DNA of 42,310 nt, from the NCBI GenBank assembly GCA_944387425.1, contig CALXEV010000013.1:1-42310 (forward strand), in the 5' to 3' direction. This stretch comes from an uncultured Clostridia bacterium (GTDB taxonomy: Bacteria > Bacillota > Clostridia > TANB77 > CAG-508). This document shows, piece by piece, positions 17,768-24,985 of this stretch. Position 1 is the first letter of the stretch. Each line of letters begins with the position of its first letter. The position numbers and the translations under genes are program-made. The notes below the pieces were generated by a model. It ran no database searches. It was not told where the DNA came from and worked only from the letters and a program-made list of their open reading frames with translations.

Positions 17768-18421
17768 TTATGTATTTTTTAAGCCCATCATTTTATTATC
17801 GAATTTATTTATTATTTTTGCATATGATACTAATTCTTTTGAAGCTTTTTTGCTTATATCTTGATCAGATTTATATTTAACTTTATGTTCAAAGTTTGCC
17901 CAGAAGTCCATTGCAAGAGTTCTAATTTGTATTTCACATTTTACATATATAGTGTTTTGAGTTAATCTAACAGGCACCTCTACTATCATATGGTAACTTG
18001 AATAGCCACTTTCTTTAGGTGTTGTTACATAATCCTTTTCTTTTAAAATACGAATGTCAGAAATATTTTTGATTAAATCTCTAATAAAAAATATGTCATC
18101 TTTCAAATTACATACTATTCTTATTCCTGCTATATCATTTATTTTCTCTATTAGATTTAAGTATGTTTTTTCATAACCTTTTTTCTCCATCTTCTTTATT
18201 ATACTTTTTGGTTCTTTAATTCTTGAATTTATGTGGTCTATTAAATCATAATTATACATTATTTTAAATTCGTCTTTTATAATGTTCATTTGTACTTCTA
18301 ATTCTTTTAGTGCAGTTCTATAAAAAAACATTAATTTTTCATACGGTTCTTCTTTTACATCTAATTTTTCATTTTTGTTTTCTATGCAATTTTCAATAAT
18401 TGCTATTTCATTTTTTTTCAT
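17768..18421 (-). CDS. RelA/SpoT-domain small alarmone synthetase
   Basis: 217 residues from ATG 18421 (AAAGGAA at 8 nt). It contains only the synthetase domain: the ATP/GTP site region RIKEPKSIIKKMEKKGY, the strand DIAGIRIVCNL with the catalytic Asp, YVTTPKESGYSSYHMIV, and EIQIRTLAMDFWANFEHK with the conserved Glu, Arg, Trp and His. No HD hydrolase or TGS/ACT domain is present, so it should make (p)ppGpp from ATP and GDP/GTP but not degrade it. In length and motif order it resembles RelQ/YjbM-type proteins, which form tetramers. It is divergent from deoD, a purine salvage gene, and the two share an intergenic region; linkage of purine nucleotide pool control is an inference. Confidence 0.88.
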   Translation of the reverse strand: MKKNEIAIIENCIENKNEKLDVKEEPYEKLMFFYRTALKELEVQMNIIKDEFKIMYNYDLIDHINSRIKEPKSIIKKMEKKGYEKTYLNLIEKINDIAGIRIVCNLKDDIFFIRDLIKNISDIRILKEKDYVTTPKESGYSSYHMIVEVPVRLTQNTIYVKCEIQIRTLAMDFWANFEHKVKYKSDQDISKKASKELVSYAKIINKFDNKMMGLKNT

Positions 18422-18532
18422 AATTAATTCCTTTCTCAAAATATCTTTAATATTTTGTTATATGCATTTTATCGATATTTTGTTATGGATTTTTTCTCAT
18501 TATGTGTTTTTTGTGTGAAATAAAAAATCTAT

Positions 18533-18561
18533 TGTATTTTAAATTTTTTATTGATATAATT
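18533..18561 (+). promoter_or_regulatory. deoD promoter
   Basis: TTGTAT (18533-18538), 17-bp spacer, TATAAT (18556-18561), about 30 nt upstream of the ATG and 17 nt before the AAGGAGGT site. Confidence 0.75.
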
Positions 18562-18591
18562 CCTTTAGATTTTATTAAGGAGGTAATGTTC

Positions 18592-19314
18592 ATGTCTACA
18601 CCACATAATGAAGCAAAATTTGGAGAAATTGCAAAAACTGTAATAATGCCAGGAGACCCACTTCGTGCAAAATATATTGCAGAAACTTTTTTAGATGATT
18701 ACAAATTAGTAAATTCAGTTAGAGGAATGTATGCATATACAGGTAAATATAAAGGAAAAGAAATAACTGTTATGGCTTCTGGAATGGGAATGCCAAGTAT
18801 GGGAATATATTCTTATGAATTATATAAGTTTTATGAAGTTGAAAATATTATTCGTGTTGGTTCTTGTGGTTCATATAAACCTGATTTAAAATTATTTGAT
18901 ATAATTTTAGCTGAAAATACTTTTTCTGAAAGCAATTTTGCTTTGACTTTAAATAATGATGTATGTCATATGGTATCAAGTAATAAAGATTTAAATTCTG
19001 TAATTATAGAAACTGCAAAAAAGGATAATATAAATATTTGTGTTGGAAATACTGTTTGTACTGATTGTTTTGATGTTTATATGACTGATGTTCAAAAATT
19101 TTTAGAAAGAGTTCCAGAAGGTTTCAATCCTGTTTCTGCTGAAATGGAAGCTTTTGCTCTTTTCTATGTAGCAAAAATGCTTAATAAAAAAGCATCTTGC
19201 CTAATGAGCGTTGTTGATTCAAAATATATCAAAGATATTGCTACACCTGAAGAACGTCAAACAGGTCTTAATACAATGCTAAAGCTTGCTCTAGATAGTT
19301 GCGAAAATTTATAA
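18592..19314 (+). CDS. deoD: Purine nucleoside phosphorylase DeoD
   Basis: 240 residues from ATG 18592, with AAGGAGGT at 7 nt; the longer frame from 18502 lacks a site. Hexameric (trimer-of-dimers) PNP family: MPGDPLRAKYIA phosphate-binding start, GMGMPSMGIYSYEL, IRVGSCGS (Arg for phosphate), and SAEMEAFALF for ribose binding. The catalytic Asp of the base site lies in SVVDSKY, where the E. coli sequence has TVSDH; the Asp is kept but the preceding Ser is Val. It phosphorolyses purine (deoxy)nucleosides to base and ribose-1-phosphate in the cytosol. Its stop codon is 1 bp from the end of the convergent surface-protein gene. Confidence 0.93.
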   Translation: MSTPHNEAKFGEIAKTVIMPGDPLRAKYIAETFLDDYKLVNSVRGMYAYTGKYKGKEITVMASGMGMPSMGIYSYELYKFYEVENIIRVGSCGSYKPDLKLFDIILAENTFSESNFALTLNNDVCHMVSSNKDLNSVIIETAKKDNINICVGNTVCTDCFDVYMTDVQKFLERVPEGFNPVSAEMEAFALFYVAKMLNKKASCLMSVVDSKYIKDIATPEERQTGLNTMLKLALDSCENL

Positions 19315-19315
19315 T

Positions 19316-20857
19316 TTAATAACCTGTAACTGGCAACTTTGGTTTTTCTGGCTCAACTGGTATTTCAGGCTCTTTTGGAGGAACTTTTGATTTATTTGTT
19401 ATAATAAGTTCAACTGTTTCTCCATTTTTTATTATTTCTATTTCATAGTTATTTTCATTTAATTCATAATATTCGCTTGTTTCTACTTCTTTTACAAAAT
19501 ATTTTCCCATTTTTAATTCTTTTGTAACTGCTGTTCCGTCTTTTCCAGTAGTTAATGTATCAACTAGCTCCATGTTTTCGTCATATACCTCAAATTTAAC
19601 ATTTTCTAGAGGCGTACCTGCCTTTTCTCCTGTTATTAAATTATCATCTTCACTTTTTTTGATTATTTTTATATATCCTTTAATATAATCATTAGTAACT
19701 GTTATTTCTTTTATTTCATTATATCCTATTGTGACTTCTTTGTCTTGAGTGTCTAGCACATACTGTTTTTGAGTTTTGGTTTCTGTAAGTATTATTTTTC
19801 CTTGTTTTAAGCCTGTTATATTTATTATTCCTTCTTTATTTGTTGTGAATTTTCCGATATTTGTTCCATCTTCGTATTTTGCTATAAATTCTACTCCTGA
19901 TATTGGCTTTTTGGTTTCTGAATCAATTTTTATTATTTTAATCTGTCCCTCATATGCGTTTACATCTAGAGTACATTCTCCACTTACATTACTATATGCC
20001 TCATATGTTAGTGCATAATCTTGTAAATTAGAATCATAACTTTTTCCATAAAAGATTGGATATGATTTTAACTTACCATTAATTTGAATTTTTCCTTCAA
20101 AATTTTCTAATATTTTTTCTTTTGGGATTAGTATTTTAAAGTTTTCTCCTCCAGCAAATTCTGTTTTAGGTTCATTGCTTAATGATGAAATATAGCTTCC
20201 TTCAGGAAAATTTGATATATTTGTTATCTGGTAATTATTTAGCTCAACATTACTTGAAACACTATATTCTTGTGAATAAAAATTATTGTTTTCTTTTTTA
20301 AATTCTCCAATTTTGTTTATTTGCAATTGTCCCTCTATTGGACTTTGTGTACTATTTCTTGCTGTTTCTACTATATTTTTTAATGCATTAAATATTTGTA
20401 TTCCTCTTTCATCTACTCCTCTATAAAAATTATCTACATCTCTATCATAAATCACACTATATACTGCTTGTTTTGTTGCTACAAATGCATCTTGCTCGTT
20501 TGCAACACCTAATTCAGCAGGTGTTTTGTATGGAAATCCATTTATTATTGCTCTCCATACTTTTTCGTCTGATAGCATTTCTGTTACATTTACATTATAG
20601 TTTTCTACATCTCCTACTCCATGTTTGTCTACATTTAAGCAGTATGCATAATGGATAGTTCCATTAATTCTATATCCTACCATTGTTGTTACTACATAAC
20701 TCCATTGCCCTGTTGATGCTTTTTTGTATTGTAAATGATTTTCACATAATCCTAAGTTTTCTATGTATGCATTTTCTATTTCTACTGCTTGTGCTTTGAT
20801 ATAAAATAAGTTTATTATTATCATTAGTAGTAAAATTATACTTATTGTTTTTTTCAA
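19316..20857 (-). CDS. Thioester-domain Cna-B surface protein, ends at LPVTGY
   Basis: 513 residues from a TTG at 20857 with AAAGGAG at 8 nt; the longer frame runs through repeats. Signal peptide KKTISIILLLMIIINLFYIKAQA. An N-terminal thioester (TQxA-type) domain is suggested by the Cys in YCLNVDK (about 72) and Gln in ATKQAVYSVI (about 125), which can form a Cys-Gln thioester that attaches to host surfaces. Two Cna-B/SpaA-like domains follow (about 302-390, IKIIKIDSETKKPISGVEF, and about 392-500), each with Lys and Glu able to form isopeptide bonds. A Pro-rich spacer ends in KLPVTGY and stop: the sortase motif is there but the membrane helix and basic tail are not. The stop adjoins deoD, so the 3' end may have been lost. 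Confidence 0.85.
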   Translation of the reverse strand: MKKTISIILLLMIIINLFYIKAQAVEIENAYIENLGLCENHLQYKKASTGQWSYVVTTMVGYRINGTIHYAYCLNVDKHGVGDVENYNVNVTEMLSDEKVWRAIINGFPYKTPAELGVANEQDAFVATKQAVYSVIYDRDVDNFYRGVDERGIQIFNALKNIVETARNSTQSPIEGQLQINKIGEFKKENNNFYSQEYSVSSNVELNNYQITNISNFPEGSYISSLSNEPKTEFAGGENFKILIPKEKILENFEGKIQINGKLKSYPIFYGKSYDSNLQDYALTYEAYSNVSGECTLDVNAYEGQIKIIKIDSETKKPISGVEFIAKYEDGTNIGKFTTNKEGIINITGLKQGKIILTETKTQKQYVLDTQDKEVTIGYNEIKEITVTNDYIKGYIKIIKKSEDDNLITGEKAGTPLENVKFEVYDENMELVDTLTTGKDGTAVTKELKMGKYFVKEVETSEYYELNENNYEIEIIKNGETVELIITNKSKVPPKEPEIPVEPEKPKLPVTGY

Positions 20858-20871
20858 TATTTTGCTCCTTT

Positions 20872-20960
20872 CAATCGGGACCGGGTCTTTTTTGGCATGT
20901 GTCAATTGGGACCGGGTCTTTTTTGGAATTTTGGCATTTCGTGCCGGTTCTTTTTTGCTC
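20872..20960. repeat. Three tandem copies of GGGACCGGGTC repeat in a leader
   Basis: Copies start at about 20872 and 20903 (CAAT(C/T)GGGACCGGGTC then TTTTTTGG), with a degraded third (TGCCGGTTCTTTTTTG) at about 20942. They lie between the promoter (21011-21039) and the Shine-Dalgarno of the surface-protein gene, hence in its transcribed leader, and abut the Shine-Dalgarno. Confidence 0.8.
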
Positions 20961-21010
20961 ATTTTTGGAAAATAAATAGAATAAAAAAATTTGATTAAAA
21001 ATGTGAAATT

Positions 21011-21039
21011 ATATTATCACATATTAACATAATTTTCAA
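21011..21039 (-). promoter_or_regulatory. Promoter of thioester surface protein
   Basis: TTGAAA (21034-21039), 17-bp spacer, TAATAT (21011-21016) on the minus strand, about 155 nt upstream of the TTG start, implying a long leader containing the repeat block. Confidence 0.7.
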
Positions 21040-21088
21040 GATGTTTTTAAAACTTTTCGCCGACATTATTCGACATTACTATTTGAAA

Positions 21089-21120
21089 ATTTGCCAAAAA
21101 GAACCGTCCCTGTGGCAAAT
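21089..21120. repeat. Palindromic repeat, GGGACGGTTC variant
   Basis: ATTTGCCA pairs with TGGCAAAT around a GGGACGGTTCTTTTT core (minus-strand reading). It links the two repeat classes: its core is like 11447-11472 and its T-run like 20872-20960. It sits immediately before the -35 box of the gene at 21203. Confidence 0.75.
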
Positions 21121-21124
21121 TCTC

Positions 21125-21153
21125 TTTACTTTATGTAAAATATGTGTTATAAT
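21125..21153 (+). promoter_or_regulatory. Promoter of gene 21203-21754
   Basis: TTTACT (21125-21130), 17-bp spacer, TATAAT (21148-21153). A GAAGTT/AACTTC inverted repeat (21164-21179) just downstream could be an operator or a leader hairpin. Confidence 0.7.
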
Positions 21154-21202
21154 GCTTTTGTTCGAAGTTACACAACTTCAATTTTGAAAGGAGTTAAATA
21201 AA

Positions 21203-21754
21203 ATGAGTAAAATATCTATGACAATTGCCCGGTATTTTAAATTAAATAAGACTTATGTTGAATTTTCAGGTATTATTGGAAAAATTGAAAGATCGTACAA
21301 GAGTTACACAAGTGTTTCTTATATACTTGAGACCGAAGATTATTGGGTAAAAGCTTATTTTGATTGTATTGATAATCCTTTTGATTATATTGTACAACAA
21401 GTAACAAATGGTACTATAGATATCAATAAACTTTTTGCCGATTTTAAAGATGCTAGATACAATAGGAAAGAGTTTAAAGAGAAACTAACACCTTATTGGA
21501 ATGAAATTTTGAATTATATTCACTATCTTGAGGAAGAAATTTCCAAATGTGAAAAAATTATTGAAGAGTGTTACGATAAATATGTTTCTAAATTGTATGT
21601 TTATGATGATAATGGTTCTCGCAGAAATTATGAAAACTCGAGCGAAGCAGTTGTACAATCCATCCTTTCTATTCCTGAAGTGAAAAAGCATATTTTAGCT
21701 TTCTTGATTCAGGAAGATGATGAAGAAGATGAGACTGAAAATGATGTTGAGTAA
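21203..21754 (+). CDS. Unknown acidic cytosolic protein
   Basis: 183 residues, ATG with AAAGGAG at 10 nt. No signal peptide or membrane helix. The first half has aromatic beta strands (YVEFSGIIGKIERSYKSYTS), the second half is helical with heptad-like spacing (WNEILNYIHYLEEEISKCEKI), and it closes with an acidic tail, QEDDEEDETENDVE. I do not recognise it. It is monocistronic with its own promoter and a strong bidirectional terminator shared with argS. Function not assignable. Confidence 0.7.
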   Translation: MSKISMTIARYFKLNKTYVEFSGIIGKIERSYKSYTSVSYILETEDYWVKAYFDCIDNPFDYIVQQVTNGTIDINKLFADFKDARYNRKEFKEKLTPYWNEILNYIHYLEEEISKCEKIIEECYDKYVSKLYVYDDNGSRRNYENSSEAVVQSILSIPEVKKHILAFLIQEDDEEDETENDVE

Positions 21755-21778
21755 TTAAATTCAATTACGGTTAACTCC

Positions 21779-21812
21779 AAAAAGCTCCCTAGGAAATCCT
21801 AGGGAGCTTTTT
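21779..21812. terminator. Bidirectional terminator
   Basis: A 16-bp perfect stem, AAAAAGCTCCCTAGGA against TCCTAGGGAGCTTTTT, with T-runs on both strands. It serves the unknown gene (+) and argS (-), whose stop codons lie 24 and 8 bp away. Confidence 0.9.
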
Positions 21813-21820
21813 TATTTACT

Positions 21821-23527
21821 TTACATTTGTTCTGGCATTTCTATTCCAAGCAATCCTGCTCCTATTTTTAATACATTGCCAACTGAATATGTTAAATAAA
21901 CTCTTGCGTTTTGTAAATTCTTGTCTTCATTTATTATTTTATTTTCATTGTAAAAATTACTATATGATTTAGCAAGTTCAATTAAATACCTAGATAAAAT
22001 TGAAGGTTCATTTTTATCAGTAACTTGTATAAGAATATCTTCAAATTCATAAATTAATTTTAGAATTTTAATTGATGCATCATCTAATAATTCTTTCATG
22101 TGAACATTTTCAATTGTAGGAACTCCTTGTGCTTTTTCTATTACACTTTTTGTACGTACATAAGTATATTGAATATATGGTCCTGTTTCCCCTTGGAAAT
22201 TTAAAATTGTATCCCAATCAAAAACTTCATCTTTAACACGATTATTTGCTAAATCATTAAATATTACAGCACCTACACCAACTTTTCTTGAAATTTCGTC
22301 TTTGTTCCCTATATAAGGATTTTTTTGTTCTATAATTGCTTTTGCTCTTGAAATTGCTTCAGTAAGTAAATCTATTAATTTAATACTTGTACCTTCTCTT
22401 GTTGACATTTTACCAGATGGCAATAATACCATACCAAAAGGTACATGTTCTAATCCATCAATATACTTTTGGTCTAATCCTAAAAGTTTTGCTACTTCAA
22501 ATATTTGTTTAAAATGTAGAACTTGTTCATAAGAAGTAACATATAATGCTTTATCATAGTCATATGTACGTGCTCTATAAAGAATTGCTGCCAAATCTCT
22601 TGTTGCATATGTTGAAGAACCATTTGATTTCTCTATTAAACATGGTGCCATTCCTTTATCTTCTAAATCAATTATTTTAGCTCCTTCAGATTTTACAAGC
22701 TTTCCACTCTTTTCTAACAATTCTACAACTTCATCCATTTTATCTGAGTAAAAAGCTTCTCCATTCCATGAATCAAATTTAGTTCCTAATATATCATATA
22801 CTTTTTGAAATTCTTTTAAGCTTAAATCTTTAAATCTATTCCATAATTCAACACAATATGTATCTCCGTCTTCTAATTTTTTAAAGTTATCTCTACATCT
22901 ATTTAATAATTCCTCATCTTGTTTACAAGCTTCATTTACTCTAATATATATTTGAGTTAATGCATCTATTAGGTCTGTTTCTAAATCATATTCATTTCCC
23001 CACATTTTATAGCCCTCAATTAGCTTTCCAAATTGAGTTCCATAATCACCTAAGTGGTTTATTCCTATAACATTATAGCCCAAGTATTTATATATATTAT
23101 ATAAAGCTCCTCCAATTACTGTTGAACGCAAATGTCCTATATGAAAAGGTTTTGCTATGTTTGGTGCAGAATAATCTATTACGATATTTTTTCCGTTTCC
23201 AATTTCACTTTTACCATAATCATTTTCTTTAGCCATTTTATTCAAAACTTCTGAAGCTAATAATTCCTTATTAACAAAGAAATTTACATAGCCACCAACA
23301 ACTTCTATTTTTGTTATTTCATCTTGATTAACTTTTATTTTTGCTTTAATATCATCAGCAATCATAGGTGGCGCTTTTCTTAGAGTTTTTGCTAATCTAA
23401 AACATGGAAATGCATAATCTCCATTGTCTGGTCCTTTTGGTTTTTCAATTGTTTTTTCAATTTCTAAAGCATCCATTTCTAATACTTTTGATATTGCTTC
23501 TGCTATAATTTTTTTAAAATCTATCAT
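21821..23527 (-). CDS. argS: Arginyl-tRNA synthetase
   Basis: 568 residues; ATG with AAAGGAA at 6 nt. An N-terminal Add-1 domain (about 1-110, PDNGDYAFPCFRLAK) contacts the tRNA D-loop. The Rossmann core has the HIGH signature in APNIAKPFHIGHLRS (about 127) and a KMSK-like loop GKMSTREGT (about 373). The C-terminal anticodon-binding helical domain ends ..KIGAGLLGIEMPEQM, as is usual. It charges tRNA-Arg in the cytosol. Length is normal. It follows cysS by 17 bp on the same strand, so both are probably co-transcribed, a pairing that couples two class I synthetases. Confidence 0.96.
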   Translation of the reverse strand: MIDFKKIIAEAISKVLEMDALEIEKTIEKPKGPDNGDYAFPCFRLAKTLRKAPPMIADDIKAKIKVNQDEITKIEVVGGYVNFFVNKELLASEVLNKMAKENDYGKSEIGNGKNIVIDYSAPNIAKPFHIGHLRSTVIGGALYNIYKYLGYNVIGINHLGDYGTQFGKLIEGYKMWGNEYDLETDLIDALTQIYIRVNEACKQDEELLNRCRDNFKKLEDGDTYCVELWNRFKDLSLKEFQKVYDILGTKFDSWNGEAFYSDKMDEVVELLEKSGKLVKSEGAKIIDLEDKGMAPCLIEKSNGSSTYATRDLAAILYRARTYDYDKALYVTSYEQVLHFKQIFEVAKLLGLDQKYIDGLEHVPFGMVLLPSGKMSTREGTSIKLIDLLTEAISRAKAIIEQKNPYIGNKDEISRKVGVGAVIFNDLANNRVKDEVFDWDTILNFQGETGPYIQYTYVRTKSVIEKAQGVPTIENVHMKELLDDASIKILKLIYEFEDILIQVTDKNEPSILSRYLIELAKSYSNFYNENKIINEDKNLQNARVYLTYSVGNVLKIGAGLLGIEMPEQM

Positions 23528-23544
23528 ACTATTTCCTTTCTTAA

Positions 23545-24927
23545 TTATAGTGTATTTATTTCTACACCATCTTTGGTATCTTTTAAACTATATCCTTTAC
23601 TTAAAATCAAATCTCTTAGTTCGTCTGATTTTGCCCAATTTTTTTCTGCTCTAGCAATTTTGCGTTGTTCTACAAGTTCTAATATTTCTTGTGGGATTTC
23701 TTGTTTCTGTTTTTGTTTTGTAATTTCTATTCCTAAAACAGTGTCGAATTTTTCAAGCAATTTGGCAATTTTAGGTGATTGTACTTGATATCTTACAGCT
23801 TCCCATACCACACTCATTGCTAAAGGCATATTTAAATCATCATTAATTGCTTGTTTAAATCTATTTTCTAAATCTTCAATTTCTTCATCAGAAACATCTG
23901 CATTACCTAATAGATGTTTTTGATATCCCTCTCTTAATCTTTCCAATGATATTGATGCAGATTGAATTCCTTCCCAAGTGAAATTCAATTTACCTCTATA
24001 GTGGCAAGAGAAATTAAATAATCTATATACTAATGGTTCATAGCCTCTATTTATTATATCATCTAGTAAATATACATTTCCTAAGCTTTTTGACATTTTA
24101 CCACCATCTATTAATAAGTATTCTCCATGTAGCCAATAGTGTGCTGGAATTTTTCCACATGCGCCTATGTTTTGAGCTATTTCATTTTCATGATGTGTTG
24201 GTATTAAGTCTATACCTCCTGTATGTATATCAAATTCTTCTCCTAAATATTTTGTACTCATTGCTGAACACTCTATATGCCATCCTGGATAACTTGGTCC
24301 CCATGGACTATCCCATTTCATTAAATGTTCTTTTGGTGCTTTTATCCATAAAGCAAAATCATATGGATTTCGTTTTTCAGGGTCAACGTCAACTCTTGCT
24401 CCTGCTTTTTGTTCATCTAAATTGATTCCTGATAACATTCCATATTTGTCTAATTTTGATACATCAAAATAGATTGCTGTTGATGTTTCATATGCATATC
24501 CATTTTTCATAATCTTTTTAACCATTTCAAGCATTTCTTTAATATGATCTGTTGCTTTACATATAATCTCAGGTGTTTCAACATTTAATCTTTCTAAGTC
24601 TCTAAAGAATAATTTTGTATAATAGTCAGCTATTTCTAGAGGTGTTTTATGTTCTTCTCTTGCTGATTTTAAGATTTTATCTTCTCCCTCATCTCCATCT
24701 GAAACAAGATGACCTACATCTGTTATATTCATCACTTGTTTTACTTCATACCCATTATATTCTAAAGTTCTTCTTAAAGTATCTTGAAATAAATTTGTTC
24801 TCATATTTCCTATTGTTGCATCTTTATATACAGTTGGACCACATGAATACATTTTAACCTTGTTTTCTTCGATTGGAATGAATTTTTCTTTTTTTCTAGT
24901 TAAAGTATTATAAAAATAAATATCCAT
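23545..24927 (-). CDS. cysS: Cysteinyl-tRNA synthetase
   Basis: 460 residues from ATG 24927 (GGGGGAT at 5 nt); a longer open frame has no site. Core motifs: YSCGPTVYKDATIGNMRT with the first zinc-ligand Cys, WHIECSAMS with the second, and HTGGIDLIPTHHENE with the histidine ligands; GGKMSKSLGN (about 279) is the KMSKS loop. The HIGH-equivalent reads TIGN, so the first His is Thr; the second His is Asn as in most CysRS. Catalysis probably depends on neighbouring residues. The C-terminal helical domain (EIPQEILELVEQRKIARAEK) is normal. It charges tRNA-Cys. No T-box fits in the 58-bp gap upstream; a short GC hairpin lies there. Confidence 0.95.
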   Translation of the reverse strand: MDIYFYNTLTRKKEKFIPIEENKVKMYSCGPTVYKDATIGNMRTNLFQDTLRRTLEYNGYEVKQVMNITDVGHLVSDGDEGEDKILKSAREEHKTPLEIADYYTKLFFRDLERLNVETPEIICKATDHIKEMLEMVKKIMKNGYAYETSTAIYFDVSKLDKYGMLSGINLDEQKAGARVDVDPEKRNPYDFALWIKAPKEHLMKWDSPWGPSYPGWHIECSAMSTKYLGEEFDIHTGGIDLIPTHHENEIAQNIGACGKIPAHYWLHGEYLLIDGGKMSKSLGNVYLLDDIINRGYEPLVYRLFNFSCHYRGKLNFTWEGIQSASISLERLREGYQKHLLGNADVSDEEIEDLENRFKQAINDDLNMPLAMSVVWEAVRYQVQSPKIAKLLEKFDTVLGIEITKQKQKQEIPQEILELVEQRKIARAEKNWAKSDELRDLILSKGYSLKDTKDGVEINTL

Positions 24928-24950
24928 TATATCCCCCTTTTTAATTTTAT

Positions 24951-24971
24951 ACCCCACAATTATTGTGGGGT
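24951..24971 (-). other. GC-rich hairpin between PBP and cysS
   Basis: ACCCCACAA pairs with TTGTGGGGT around a 3-nt loop in the 58-bp gap. On the minus strand the sequence after it is TATAAAATTAAAAAG, without a U-tract, so it looks more like a processing or attenuating structure than a full terminator. Confidence 0.55.
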
Positions 24972-24985
24972 TATATATTTTAAAA

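Noticed and set aside
20872..20960. CRISPR array
   Set aside because: The repeats are GGGACCGGGTC with T-runs, spacing is short and irregular, and no cas gene is present.
24928..24985. T-box upstream of cysS
   Set aside because: The gap is only 58 bp with one small hairpin, too short for a T-box leader.
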